In this document: positions 25,472-34,552 of the stretch, one piece after another
How positions within the stretch are numbered: position 1 is the first letter of the stretch
Layout: each line of letters opens with the position of its first letter
Origin: JAUZPB01 sp037140715
Lineage (GTDB): Bacteria > Bacteroidota > Ignavibacteria > Ignavibacteriales > SURF-24
DNA length: 45,514 nt
Direction of reading: 5' to 3'
Assembly (NCBI GenBank): GCA_037140715.1
Contig: JBAXDX010000012.1
Coordinates: 1 to 45,514 of the forward strand
Notes under the pieces: generated by a model
Told to the model about the DNA's origin: nothing
Seen by the model: only the letters and a program-made list of their open reading frames with translations
Database searches by the model: none
Made by a program: the position numbers and the translations under genes

Positions 25472-26080
25472 TTAATTTTGGTCTGTTATGCGTTTAATTT
25501 CATCTCTTATCCTGGATGCTCTCTCATAGTCTTCATTTGCGATTGCTTCTCTGAGCTGGCTTTGCAAGGTTGCCAGGCGGCTTTCCTTTGAGCCTGAAGG
25601 CTGTGGTGCCGGTGTTGGTTTCTTTTCTTCGTGATAGAATTCGTTCATATTTTCATTGTAATCTTTATCGCTGGAAGGGATAAAGGCAGCTAATTTCATT
25701 ACTTCTTCAGTAACGTATATAGGTGACTGTGTTCTGACTGCAAGCGCAATAGCATCGCTGGGGCGTGCATCAATGTCATTGGTAAGTGAGGATACTTCGA
25801 GCGTTATCCTGGCGAAGAATGTATTTTCACGAAGCTCATTAATCAGAACTTCCTGAACCGAGGCACCCAGGTTATCAATGACGATTTTTAACAGGTCATG
25901 TGTTAAAGGGCGGGGGGGCTTTATACTTTCAATTTCAAGCGCAATTGCCTGAGCTTCAAACGCACCTATAATAATTGGCAGTCTTCGCACACCATGTATT
26001 TCCTTCAACAGTATTGCATAAGCTCCTCCGGCGGATGGAGCAGTTGATAATCCTAAAATTTCCACCTGTACTTTATCCAA
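25472..26080 (-). CDS. Bifunctional nuclease family (DUF151) protein with C-terminal UVR motif
   Basis: Residues 1 to about 135 are a DUF151/BFN domain, with VEILGLSTAPSAGGAYAILL, RRLPIIIGAFEAQAIALEIE and the family signature DARPSDAIALAVRTQSPIYV. A proline-rich linker (about 145-165) leads to a UvrB/UvrC-type helical hairpin at the end (LATLQSQLREAIANEDYERA). The start is TTG 26080 behind an AGAGG site. The domain pair is known in this phylum. Nuclease activity was shown for plant relatives; the bacterial role is uncertain. Confidence 0.85.
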   Translation of the reverse strand: MDKVQVEILGLSTAPSAGGAYAILLKEIHGVRRLPIIIGAFEAQAIALEIESIKPPRPLTHDLLKIVIDNLGASVQEVLINELRENTFFARITLEVSSLTNDIDARPSDAIALAVRTQSPIYVTEEVMKLAAFIPSSDKDYNENMNEFYHEEKKPTPAPQPSGSKESRLATLQSQLREAIANEDYERASRIRDEIKRITDQN

Positions 26081-26156
26081 TTAAAACCTCTCTTTTATCT
26101 GATTTATTTTAAAATTTATATTTAACCTTATTTCAGTACCAGTAATTATTATTTTA

Positions 26157-26236
26157 GAACTGATAATTATTAGTATTAAACCTGTAATTATCAGTTCAGG
26201 GTTCATACCTGTTATTTTCGTAAAATTTATAACAGG
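26157..26236. promoter_or_regulatory. Two adjacent inverted repeats between etfA and the nuclease gene
   Basis: GAACTGATAATTA (26157-26169) pairs perfectly with TAATTATCAGTTC (26185-26197) across a 15-bp loop. CCTGTTAT (26208-26215) pairs with ATAACAGG (26229-26236) across 13 bp. Both genes run leftward, so these dyads lie after etfA and before the nuclease start. They may terminate the etfBA transcript or form an operator for the nuclease gene. Neither stem has a clean T-run in the direction of transcription. Confidence 0.55.
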
Positions 26237-26266
26237 GAATTTTTCAAATAATAATATAAGTATAAT

Positions 26267-27235
26267 TTAGCTTTTTGCTCTCTTTATTTCTTCTATAAGA
26301 GCGGGAAGCACTTCGAAAACATCGCCGGCAATTCCGTAATCTGCGATTGAAAATATCGGAGCATCCTTGTCCTTATTAATTGCCACAATGCACTTTGACG
26401 ATGACATTCCTGCAATATGCTGAATTGCTCCTGAAATACCAACGGCTATATACAGGTTTGGTGAAACTGTCTTGCCGGTCTGCCCGATCTGTTCGCTGTG
26501 AGGTCTCCAGCCTGCGTCAACCGTTGCTCTTGAAGTTCCGACTGCCGCGCCTAATACATCAGCAAGTTCTTCAACCAGGTGGAAATTCTCTGCACCTTTA
26601 AGTCCTCGTCCGCCTGCAACGATAATATCCGCCTCGGCAACATCAAGCTTTTCTTCTGATTTTTTAATTTCAATAACTTTATTTGAAAGATTCGGTACGG
26701 CAACTTCCTTTATAACAACCTCTGCCTGTGTATCTCCGGTCTGTCCGATATTAAACACATTGGGACGGAGCGTAAAAACCTTCTTTGCGCTTGTAATTTT
26801 TGCTTCAATTAATGCCCTGCCTGCATAAACCGGGCGTGTAGCAATTATTTCGCCTGAAGAAATATCAAGGCTGACGCAGTCCATAAGTGTACCGGCATTT
26901 AATTTTATGCTTACCTTTGGAGCGATATCTTTCCCCATGGAAGTATTTGAGAAGAAGACAATATCAGCATCTGTTTCTTTTGCATATTCAGCGACAAGTT
27001 CGGAATATGCCGATGTTGAATAATTGGCAAGAGTGGAATTGCTAAAAACAGTTACCTTATTTACTCCGTATCTGCCTGTTTCAGCTACATTTTCAATTAC
27101 TGCGCCGACAGAAATCGCTTCAATTTCATAATTTAAATGCCGGGCAATATCTGAAGCTGTCTTTGCAGTCTCAAACGATGACTTCTTTATCTGTCCGTTT
27201 CTTTGTTCAAGAAAGACTAATATTTTATTTGACAT
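26267..27235 (-). CDS. etfA: Electron transfer flavoprotein alpha subunit
   Basis: The 322-residue protein has an N-terminal EtfA/B alpha-beta domain and the C-terminal FAD-binding domain. FAD-site signatures are IVAGGRGLKGAENFHLVEEL, SRATVDAGWRPHSEQIGQTG, KTVSPNLYIAVGISGAIQH and CIVAINKDKDAPIFSIADYG. With EtfB it carries electrons from acyl-CoA dehydrogenases to the quinone pool. An AAGGAG site precedes ATG 27235, which lies 15 bp after etfB. Confidence 0.97.
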   Translation of the reverse strand: MSNKILVFLEQRNGQIKKSSFETAKTASDIARHLNYEIEAISVGAVIENVAETGRYGVNKVTVFSNSTLANYSTSAYSELVAEYAKETDADIVFFSNTSMGKDIAPKVSIKLNAGTLMDCVSLDISSGEIIATRPVYAGRALIEAKITSAKKVFTLRPNVFNIGQTGDTQAEVVIKEVAVPNLSNKVIEIKKSEEKLDVAEADIIVAGGRGLKGAENFHLVEELADVLGAAVGTSRATVDAGWRPHSEQIGQTGKTVSPNLYIAVGISGAIQHIAGMSSSKCIVAINKDKDAPIFSIADYGIAGDVFEVLPALIEEIKRAKS

Positions 27236-27250
27236 GTTTCTGAATTCTCC

Positions 27251-27997
27251 TTAAATAACTTTAGCTTCTTCTTTAAGTAATCTGACCAATTCTCCAACTG
27301 AAGATTTGTCCGTGCCAAGGATTCGTCCCGCATGTTTCATCGGAGGCTTTTTCATTTTCAGGATTTCAACCGCGTTCTCTGATTCCAGCGCTGGTTTTTC
27401 CTCAATCACCTTCTTCTTTGCTGCCATGATTCCTTTTAAGGAAGCATATCTTGGTTCATTCAGACCTTTCTGAGCTGTAATTACTGCGGGTAATGTAGTC
27501 TCAACGACTTCACGTCCGCCTTCAATTTCACGCTCGGCAATGATTTTATTTCCATCGAGTTTAAAATCAACGACTACACTTACGCAGTTATATCCTAAAA
27601 GTTCAGCGGTTAACTGCCCGGTAATTGAGTTATCATAATCGACAGACTGCTTTCCGAAGAAAACAAGTTCTGCTGACTGGGTCTTTATCTCTTCAGCAAG
27701 TGCTTTTGCGGTTGAAAGAGTATCTCTTTCAGCATCATCTCTCAACAATACGGCATTATCAATGCCCATAGCCAAAGCTTTTCTCAGGGACTCTTTGTTT
27801 GCTGTCCTGCCTGTGCTTATTGCAATTGTTTCACAGCCAAGTTTTTCTTTTGCTCTAAGAGCTTCTTCTATTGCATATTCATCGAACGGGTTTATAGCGT
27901 ATGTTACGCCGTTAGGATCGATCATTTTATTATCCGGTCCAATAATAATTTTTGTAGCGGTATCCGGAGCATGACTGACACAGACTGCTATTTTCAT
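27251..27997 (-). CDS. etfB: Electron transfer flavoprotein beta subunit
   Basis: The 248-residue protein shows the EtfB pattern: KIAVCVSHAPDTATKI, GVTYAINPFDEYAIEEALRA, the AMP-site block FFGKQSVDYDNSITGQLTAE and the C-terminal recognition-loop region EPRYASLKGIMAAKKK. It pairs with EtfA. The ATG has a GAGGAG site, and etfB-etfA form a two-gene leftward operon. No acyl-CoA dehydrogenase or ETF:quinone oxidoreductase gene is in the window. Confidence 0.97.
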   Translation of the reverse strand: MKIAVCVSHAPDTATKIIIGPDNKMIDPNGVTYAINPFDEYAIEEALRAKEKLGCETIAISTGRTANKESLRKALAMGIDNAVLLRDDAERDTLSTAKALAEEIKTQSAELVFFGKQSVDYDNSITGQLTAELLGYNCVSVVVDFKLDGNKIIAEREIEGGREVVETTLPAVITAQKGLNEPRYASLKGIMAAKKKVIEEKPALESENAVEILKMKKPPMKHAGRILGTDKSSVGELVRLLKEEAKVI

Positions 27998-28195
27998 TTT
28001 ATCTCCTCATTAATCAAATTAAGATTCACCAAAAATATAAAGATACAAGACTTGAAAATCAAATTTAGATTGAAATATTAATATGTTTATGGACATATTA
28101 ATGCCAGATTTTGTCATACATCTGAAAGTTTTCTCATTTAGCCAATAAATAATTTTTATCTTTTAAATATACCGTTGTTTTAGTAATTTAAGCCT

Positions 28196-28498
28196 ATGGA
28201 AAATATTGAACTGTCAGCTCAGCAGGAGCATGTACAAATTTTGCCTGAGAATGAAGAAGCGATGATTACCGGGCTTCCTTTTCAGGTTATACTTTATAAT
28301 GACAACTGGCATACGTTTGACGAGGTTATAAATCATCTTGTCAAAGCCACCAGGTGCAGTTATAATAAAGCCCGTGATTTTGCCTTTGAAGTCCACGTAA
28401 CAGGCAAAGCATTAGTTTTTAGCGGGTCTCTTCAGGAATGCTTAAGAGTTACTTCCGTTCTCGAAGAAATAGAACTTAATACTCAGATAGTTTCCTGA
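28196..28498 (+). CDS. clpS: ATP-dependent Clp protease adaptor ClpS
   Basis: The 100-residue protein has the ClpS core: FQVILYNDNWHTFDEVINHL, then FAFEVHVTGKALVFSGSLQECLRV. ClpS hands N-degron substrates to ClpAP. The disordered N-terminal arm (residues 1-28) is of normal length. The gene is alone: no clpA or clpP lies beside it, unlike in Proteobacteria. It diverges from etfB, sharing a 198-bp upstream region in which I see no clear promoter pair. Confidence 0.9.
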   Translation: MENIELSAQQEHVQILPENEEAMITGLPFQVILYNDNWHTFDEVINHLVKATRCSYNKARDFAFEVHVTGKALVFSGSLQECLRVTSVLEEIELNTQIVS

Positions 28499-28684
28499 CA
28501 TTTTCAGCAAATCATTTTCATTTCTCAATTCCGGCAGTCCTGTTCAAATCAGGGAAAGATTAAATACTAACATTTCCCGGTAAAAAATAGTATATTTACG
28601 TATAAAATTAAATATCGTCAGTCTGCTAATTTATTTGGATTGGCGGGTAAATATATAGATTTGAAACAACAGGGTTAAATACAA

Positions 28685-29770
28685 ATGCAAATTGGTCTGG
28701 CAGGATTGCAATATTCCGGAAAAACTACACTTTTTAATACATTGACAAGGACTAATGAATCAGATAATGCCTCACAGGGAGGCGATAAGGCAAATCTGGC
28801 TGTAGTTAAAGTCCCTGACGAAAGACTCGATAAATCCACAGAAATCTTCAAGCCTTCTAAAAAAGTAAATGCAACAATTGAAGTTTATGACATCCCTGGT
28901 CTCAGGGTATCTGAAGATGGCAAGGTTAAGATTACGGCTGATTTCCTGAACAATGTTAAAAATAACGATGCCCTGTTCTATGTAATCAGGCAGTTTAAGA
29001 ATGAAGCTGTGTCTCATCCTGAAGGTACAATTGATGCGCTCAGGGATATTCAGTTCCTTGAAACAGAATTTCTGTTAGCTGATATGGCTCTGCTTGAAAC
29101 GAGAAAAGAAAAACTGGAAAAGGATATTCTGAAATCGAAAAATGATCAGGCAAAACGTGAACAGCCTTTAATTAATAAATGTCTGGCTCATGTGGAAAAG
29201 GAACTCCCTTTAAGGCTTCTTGAACTTGACGACAATGACAGAAAGCTTTTATCAGCTTATCAGTTTCTGACATTAAAACCGTTAGTCGCTGCCATAAATT
29301 TTGATGAGGATTCTTCCGGCAAAGTTCAGCCTGTCCTGGAAGCTATAGAAAAGTCGTTTGATAAATATAAGATTACTCTTATTCCGTTCTTCGCGAAGTT
29401 TGAATATGAACTTTCGCAGATGGAGGAAGAGGAAGCAAAGGTATTTATGGAAGATTTCGGCATTACTGAATCTGCCTTAAATAAAATTCTTAGAACGTCA
29501 TATAAGGTACTTGGACTTCAGTCATTTCTGACTGTTGGTGAGGATGAATGCCGTGCCTGGACTATTAAGAAGAACATGACTGCGCAGGATGCGGCAGGTG
29601 TTATTCATACTGATTTTTATAATAAGTTCATACGTGCGGAGGTTGTTCATTATGATGAATTCATGAAATATGGTTCATTTCCGAAGTGTAAGGATGCTGG
29701 TGTATGGAGACTCGAAGGTAAAGAATATATAGTAAAAGACGGCGATATTTTGTCGATCCGTCATAGTTAA
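28685..29770 (+). CDS. YchF/Obg-like P-loop ATPase/GTPase with TGS domain (divergent)
   Basis: The 361-residue protein has the YchF layout. The P-loop is GLAGLQYSGKTTLFN (K13), the switch region is VYDIPGLRVSEDGKV, an alpha-helical insertion spans about 130-200, the base-recognition block is AAINFDEDSS, and a C-terminal TGS/DUF933 region begins near AWTIKKNMTAQDAAGVIHTD. The usual YchF P-loop is GLPNVGKS; the QYSGKTT form here and the lack of the N-terminal extension mark a variant branch. It precedes typA by 18 bp, so the two ribosome-associated P-loop proteins are probably co-transcribed. Confidence 0.8.
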   Translation: MQIGLAGLQYSGKTTLFNTLTRTNESDNASQGGDKANLAVVKVPDERLDKSTEIFKPSKKVNATIEVYDIPGLRVSEDGKVKITADFLNNVKNNDALFYVIRQFKNEAVSHPEGTIDALRDIQFLETEFLLADMALLETRKEKLEKDILKSKNDQAKREQPLINKCLAHVEKELPLRLLELDDNDRKLLSAYQFLTLKPLVAAINFDEDSSGKVQPVLEAIEKSFDKYKITLIPFFAKFEYELSQMEEEEAKVFMEDFGITESALNKILRTSYKVLGLQSFLTVGEDECRAWTIKKNMTAQDAAGVIHTDFYNKFIRAEVVHYDEFMKYGSFPKCKDAGVWRLEGKEYIVKDGDILSIRHS

Positions 29771-29788
29771 TAATAAAGGGAATAATTA

Positions 29789-31624
29789 GTGGAAAAGAAT
29801 AAGATTCGTAATATTGCAATTGTAGCTCACGTTGATCATGGCAAGACTACGCTCGTAGATTATATGCTTAAGCAGACCGGTGTTTTCAGGTCGAACCAAA
29901 CTGTTGAAAAAAGAATAATGGATTCAAATCCGCTTGAAAAGGAACGTGGCATTACCATTCTTGCGAAGAATACAAGCGTAAGGTATCATGATTATAAGGT
30001 AAATATAGTTGATACTCCTGGTCATGCTGATTTTGGTGGCGAAGTCGAACGCACACTTAAAATGGTTGACGGTGTGCTTCTTTTAGTTGATGCCGCTGAA
30101 GGCCCGTTGCCACAGACTAAGTTCGTACTTAAAAAATCACTTGATCTGGGGCTGAAGCCTATTGTTGTTATAAATAAAATTGACAGGAAAGATGCCCGCC
30201 CCGATGTGGTACTTGATGAAGTATTCGAACTATTTATGTCTCTTGGTGCAACCGATGAACAGCTTGACTTCGCTTATGTTTATGCAATTGCCAAGCAGGG
30301 AAAAGCAATGCTTCGCCTTGAGGATGAATCTGAAGACCTTTTCCCGCTGTTTGATTTAATAATAGAGAAAGTACCTTCCCCTAAGGTTGATCCTGAAGAC
30401 CATTTCCGTATGCTTATTAGCGCTATTGATTATAATGATTATCTTGGAAGAATCGGCATCGGACTTATTCAGAGTGGTTCATTAAAATTAGGCGATAATG
30501 TTGTTTGTATTACAAAAGAAAAGAAAACTTATAACGGTAAGATTACCAAGCTCTATACATTTGAGAATCTCAGGCGTGCTGAAACAGAAGAAGTTTTTGC
30601 CGGTGATATCGCTGCCGTTGCGGGTTTTGAGGATATTAATATCGGAGAGACGCTCGCAAGTCCTCTTAAGCCTGAGGCAATTCCATTTATGGATATTGAT
30701 GAACCTACAATTACTATGAATTTCATGGTTAATAAATCTCCTTTTGCCGGACTGGAAGGGAAGTATGTTACTACAAGAAATATAGGTGACCGCTTAAGCC
30801 GTGAATTAAGAAGCAACGTAAGTCTCCGTGTTGAAATCACAGACTCGCCTGATACCTTTAAGGTAAGTGGAAGAGGAGAACTGCACCTTGGTATTTTAAT
30901 CGAAAATATGAGACGTGAAGATTATGAACTTCAGGTAAGCCGTCCTCAGGTTATTCTTAAGAAGATTGACGATGTGCTTGCTGAACCAATAGAGCATGTT
31001 ATTATCGATGTGCCGGAAGAATTTACCGGAGTTGTTATTGAAAAGCTTGGCAAACGAAAAGCCGAACTAAAGAATATGATTAATTCAGGCACAAGCGTAA
31101 GACTGGAATTCTACATCCCGACTCGGGGGCTTATTGGTTACAGGTCTGAGTTTATGACTGATACAAAGGGCAATGGAATTCTGCATTCTAATTTCCACAG
31201 CTATGAGCCATATAAAGGAGACATACTTCAGCGTCAGCGCGGTGCCTTAGTGGCTATGGAAACAGGTATTGCTTCCGCTTATGCTATGTTTAAGTTACAG
31301 GAAAGAGCTGCATTCTTTATTGATCCTACAACAAAGGTTTATGAAGGTATGGTGGTTGGCGAAAACTCCCGTAATATGGATATGAGAGTTAATGTAACAA
31401 AGACAAAACAACTTTCTAATATGCGCTCAAGCGGTGCAGATGAAGCTATCCGCCTCGAACCGGCTACTATTTTTACACTTGAGCAAGCGATTGAATGGAT
31501 TACTGATGATGAATATGTTGAGATTACTCCTAAGTCAATCCGTATAAGAAAAAAATTCCTTACCGAAATGGATAGGAAGAATGCCCGTATAGCGCAAAAG
31601 AAAATCGATGAGGCAGGTGCATAA
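29789..31624 (+). CDS. typA: Translational GTPase TypA/BipA
   Basis: The 611-residue protein has G1 AHVDHGKTTLVDYML, G3 VDTPGHADFGGEVERTL and G4 NKIDRKDARP, then EF-G-like domains and the BipA-specific C-terminal domain (RGLIGYRSEFMTDTKGNGIL, MVVGENSRNMDMRVN). It binds the ribosome and supports assembly and stress growth. The start is GTG 29789 behind AAAGGG. Length is normal. Confidence 0.97.
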   Translation: MEKNKIRNIAIVAHVDHGKTTLVDYMLKQTGVFRSNQTVEKRIMDSNPLEKERGITILAKNTSVRYHDYKVNIVDTPGHADFGGEVERTLKMVDGVLLLVDAAEGPLPQTKFVLKKSLDLGLKPIVVINKIDRKDARPDVVLDEVFELFMSLGATDEQLDFAYVYAIAKQGKAMLRLEDESEDLFPLFDLIIEKVPSPKVDPEDHFRMLISAIDYNDYLGRIGIGLIQSGSLKLGDNVVCITKEKKTYNGKITKLYTFENLRRAETEEVFAGDIAAVAGFEDINIGETLASPLKPEAIPFMDIDEPTITMNFMVNKSPFAGLEGKYVTTRNIGDRLSRELRSNVSLRVEITDSPDTFKVSGRGELHLGILIENMRREDYELQVSRPQVILKKIDDVLAEPIEHVIIDVPEEFTGVVIEKLGKRKAELKNMINSGTSVRLEFYIPTRGLIGYRSEFMTDTKGNGILHSNFHSYEPYKGDILQRQRGALVAMETGIASAYAMFKLQERAAFFIDPTTKVYEGMVVGENSRNMDMRVNVTKTKQLSNMRSSGADEAIRLEPATIFTLEQAIEWITDDEYVEITPKSIRIRKKFLTEMDRKNARIAQKKIDEAGA

Positions 31625-31649
31625 ATTTCTGGTCTGAAACCGGAAATTT
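31623..31649 (+). terminator. Hairpin at the end of typA
   Basis: AAATTTC-T-GGT pairs with ACC-G-GAAATTT (31623-31633 with 31639-31649), starting at the stop codon. The next bases are TATG with a later run of seven T, so termination is plausible but not textbook. Confidence 0.5.
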
Positions 31650-31698
31650 TATGACAAGTTTTTTTGGAATATACTTACTATCTGAATTTTGTATGAAT

Positions 31699-31731
31699 GC
31701 ATGGAGCATGAAATAATATTTCAGTCCATGC
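31699..31731. terminator. Long hairpin between the convergent typA and SET genes
   Basis: GCATGGA (31699-31705) pairs with TCCATGC (31725-31731), and inside it TGAAAT (31709-31714) pairs with ATTTCA (31718-31723). Placed between two converging genes, it could stop transcription from both sides or protect 3' ends. It lacks strong T-runs. Confidence 0.45.
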
Positions 31732-31742
31732 GTTTCATGCAT

Positions 31743-32204
31743 TTATTGGGACAGGGAGTTAAATTTATGATGGTTGTCAGTATAACCACATTTTTCACAA
31801 TTACAGTATTCATATATTTCTTTATAAGCATAATCAATCGTAAATTCTTCGCCGGTTAGAATATCACGGTTAGCTACAAGTCTTAATGATTTTTTACTCC
31901 TGCCTAATATACGGCAACTGGGTTCACATGAGTGGTTAATATATTTTATTTTATCGGACAATATTGTGTCGATACATACACTGCCGTTCCAAAAAATATA
32001 TACATTATTTTCATCAGTCTCACGCCTTATTGATTCTTCAGGTGAGATAACTTCACCTTCAATAATTAATATTAATCCATTCTCAGGAATTTCGCCGGAA
32101 GCAAAGATGCCGAAACCATGAATGCCAGAATCTCTTACCTCTACAAAGTTTGTATATGTTTTAATTTTTTTTTTCAGTTCTTTATCCTTATGTATTCTAT
32201 ACAT
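31743..32204 (-). CDS. SET-domain protein, putative protein-lysine N-methyltransferase
   Basis: The 153-residue protein is essentially one SET domain. It has the N-terminal SAM segment GIHGFGIFASGEI, the hallmark pseudoknot YINHSCEPSC (residues 89-97) and GEEFTIDYAY (Y125 as the expected catalytic tyrosine). A post-SET-like cysteine cluster C134, C136, C139 could bind zinc together with C93. SET enzymes methylate protein lysines with SAM. Small SET proteins occur in several bacterial phyla; the target here is unknown. The start overlaps the upstream secreted protein gene by 31 bp. Confidence 0.85.
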   Translation of the reverse strand: MYRIHKDKELKKKIKTYTNFVEVRDSGIHGFGIFASGEIPENGLILIIEGEVISPEESIRRETDENNVYIFWNGSVCIDTILSDKIKYINHSCEPSCRILGRSKKSLRLVANRDILTGEEFTIDYAYKEIYEYCNCEKCGYTDNHHKFNSLSQ

Positions 32205-32623
32205 TTTAGAAGTATATCTTCAACTATGTTGTTTTTTAATACAGGGTAACTATATGTACCCGGAGTCATCTTAACGCTGTTACTATAGTTAAAGTTTTTT
32301 ATCACCGCATTAAGCGAGTCATAATAAACCACTTCAAGAATGCTGTATTTCAACAGCGCTTTGTTAATCAGAAAGCGTGTTTTGGTTCTAAATACTCTTT
32401 TTGATATATCATCAATAACAATTGGTTCTTTATGTGTCTCCAGACTCCAGACCAAAATATCATCATTCCTGATATTCCTAAGAGTGCTTATGTCAATTCT
32501 GACATTAAGATTATTTCTGTTTCTGACAGCAACCCAGGGAGTCCTGACAGGATTTTGTGCGAACGCGGTGGAAAGTAAAACGAAGTCAGTTAAGTATAAT
32601 ATTATTATTAATCCGATTTTCAT
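32174..32623 (-). CDS. Secreted protein of unknown function
   Basis: The 149-residue protein has a signal peptide (residues 1-22, cut after AFA). The mature part has the pattern TPWVAVRNRNNLNVRIDIST, VWSLETHKEP and ILEVVYYDSLNAV. This resembles small exported proteins that report on a "surface-adhesin E"-like fold, but the match is by eye and weak. The gene overlaps the SET gene, so they are probably co-transcribed, with this one first. Function is unknown. Confidence 0.6.
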   Translation of the reverse strand: MKIGLIIILYLTDFVLLSTAFAQNPVRTPWVAVRNRNNLNVRIDISTLRNIRNDDILVWSLETHKEPIVIDDISKRVFRTKTRFLINKALLKYSILEVVYYDSLNAVIKNFNYSNSVKMTPGTYSYPVLKNNIVEDILLKCIEYIRIKN

Positions 32624-32848
32624 TATAATCTCAAAATGGAAAGTGTTACAAAAATAAGGTAAACATAAGCAAAGTACAAAATATAAAACCTGAAAATCAA
32701 AACACCTGATATTGTCATTTTACAACAGTTTTATCATCTGTATGGTAAAATAGAGAATTATATTATAATAATGGAACAGAAGAATACAGAAGTGAATACA
32801 GCGGAATTACTTAGGACTGAGGTTGCCGGGTCTGAATGAATAGAGAAT

Positions 32849-32882
32849 AAAAAAAAGACCAGTCCTTTAAGACTGGTCTTTT
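32849..32882. terminator. Intrinsic terminator after the TPR gene (bidirectional form)
   Basis: AAAAGACCAGTC (32853-32864) and GACTGGTCTTTT (32871-32882) form a perfect 12-bp stem with a 6-base loop. Read leftward, the stem is followed by U residues, fitting the end of the Exb/TPR operon. The rest of the 303-bp gap 32624-32926 shows no gene. Confidence 0.9.
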
Positions 32883-32926
32883 CATAATACATTGATTGTT
32901 CTTACAGAACGAATAAGCTAAAATAA

Positions 32927-34537
32927 CTATTTCAAAGGAATAGCCTTAAGAGCTTCTTTTGCTCTGGTATTTTCAGTATCAAGCTCCTGAACTTTCAGCC
33001 AGTTAACCCTTGACTGAATATTATCTTTCTGCAGATAATAGAAATATCCGAGGTAAGAATAAGCTTCAATTATATGATTCTTATACTTTGCTACATTAGT
33101 TGATTTTGCAGCAACCTCAATAAACTTTTCATAATGAGGCTTTGCAAGTCCTTTCTCTGATTCCGGATCAAGCTGAACATTGCTTAACGCTCTCCAGTAA
33201 TAACCCAAAGCAAGGTCAGGATTTACCTGAGTAACTTTTGCATAAATTGTATCTGCTTTTCCGAACATTGAATCGTGATAGTAAGCCTGTCCCTGGTCGA
33301 ATAATTCTTTTATAGAAAGAATTTTACCTGAAGTAAGTTCTTTCAAAGCATATTCCCGTGCGGCATCTGACCATTTCTTATTTTTAAAGAAAATACCTGC
33401 AATTTCGCCATGAAGATCGGCTCTTGAACTGTCAAGAGCAATAGCTTTATTCAGCGTTTCTATGGCAAGCGAATCTTTCCCCTGCTTTAGAAGAAGCTTG
33501 CCTACATATTCATAATCGGTAGAAGTAATTTCTTTTGGAGTAATCATCTTAAAATACTTATCAAATGCCGGAAGACCGTTCTGTGTGTCATCCAGAGAGA
33601 AATAAGAGAAAGCAAGAATATGCTGGAGTTGTGAATTTTCTCTTTCATTGCCTGTAATCTGATTAATTTCAGCAATTGCTTCTTTATATTTTTTGGCAAG
33701 ATAAAGGAAAGTTGCGTAGCGTACTTTTTTATCTGCCGAGCTTTCTGAAAAATTAATATACTGCCCATAATTCAGAGCGGCTTTATCATATTGTTTTCTT
33801 GCATAATAATATTCTCCGAGAATTTTATATGCAGGGGAATAGGAAGAATCCAGCAGCAAAGCTTTATCAAGGTTAGCTTCAGCATCCGCGTTATTTTTAA
33901 TTTTTATATATATCTGTGCGATGCCTGCGTATGGCTTAATATATTTCTTATCGTAGTCGATAGCTGTCTGATAATTGCTTATTGCCTGACTGCCGTTAAA
34001 GTTTTTAAGATAAATATCGCCAAGTTTTGTAAAAATTACAGGATTTTTTTTATTTATCTTATTTGCATTATTAAGAATATCTATAGCTTTGCTTAAATCC
34101 TTTGAATCTGAAAGTAAGTAAGCATCAGCGATATTCAGCGGAACATTAACATCTTTTTTGCCGGCTTCATCGACAGCTTCTTCAAACTTCTTTTCAGCTT
34201 CGGTCTGGTTGCCTTTAACAAGCTGAACAAGACCAAATCCTACGATGTTTAACGCATTATTCTTATCAGCATCGAATCCCTTCTGAAAATTTGTCTGAGC
34301 CGCCCCGACCTTTCCTTCCATAATGTCAAGCTTGCCAAGATAATAGAACGCATCAGCATCTTTGGGGTTGTCCCTGGTCAGATTTTCAAAAATTATACGT
34401 GCTTCTTTATATTTCTCATAATCAATTGCTTTTAACCCATGTTCAACTGACTGGGCTTTCAGTAAAGAATTACTGAGAAAAAGAAATGCTAATATGATAA
34501 AGTATTTTGATACCGGAATTTTTTTTAACTTTTTCAT
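32927..34537 (-). CDS. Exported tetratricopeptide-repeat protein
   Basis: The 536-residue protein has a signal peptide (about residues 1-28, cut after LKA) and then TPR units nearly end to end. Examples are DADAFYYLGKLDIMEGKVGA, PVIFTKLGDIYLKNFNGSQA, YSPAYKILGEYYYARKQYDK and LALGYYWRALSNVQLDPESE. TPRs provide a protein-binding scaffold, here in the periplasm or attached to the envelope. It is the last gene of the exbB-exbD-exbD-tonB-pstS-like run, 15 bp after the PstS-like gene, an arrangement familiar in Bacteroidota. Its partner may be the Exb/Ton machine (inference). Confidence 0.85.
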   Translation of the reverse strand: MKKLKKIPVSKYFIILAFLFLSNSLLKAQSVEHGLKAIDYEKYKEARIIFENLTRDNPKDADAFYYLGKLDIMEGKVGAAQTNFQKGFDADKNNALNIVGFGLVQLVKGNQTEAEKKFEEAVDEAGKKDVNVPLNIADAYLLSDSKDLSKAIDILNNANKINKKNPVIFTKLGDIYLKNFNGSQAISNYQTAIDYDKKYIKPYAGIAQIYIKIKNNADAEANLDKALLLDSSYSPAYKILGEYYYARKQYDKAALNYGQYINFSESSADKKVRYATFLYLAKKYKEAIAEINQITGNERENSQLQHILAFSYFSLDDTQNGLPAFDKYFKMITPKEITSTDYEYVGKLLLKQGKDSLAIETLNKAIALDSSRADLHGEIAGIFFKNKKWSDAAREYALKELTSGKILSIKELFDQGQAYYHDSMFGKADTIYAKVTQVNPDLALGYYWRALSNVQLDPESEKGLAKPHYEKFIEVAAKSTNVAKYKNHIIEAYSYLGYFYYLQKDNIQSRVNWLKVQELDTENTRAKEALKAIPLK

Positions 34538-34552
34538 CTTTATAATAATAAA

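Noticed and set aside
32772..32840. 22-codon frame MEQKNTEVNTAELLRTEVAG...
   Set aside because: Very short and without a ribosome site; it lies between a secreted-protein gene and a terminator.
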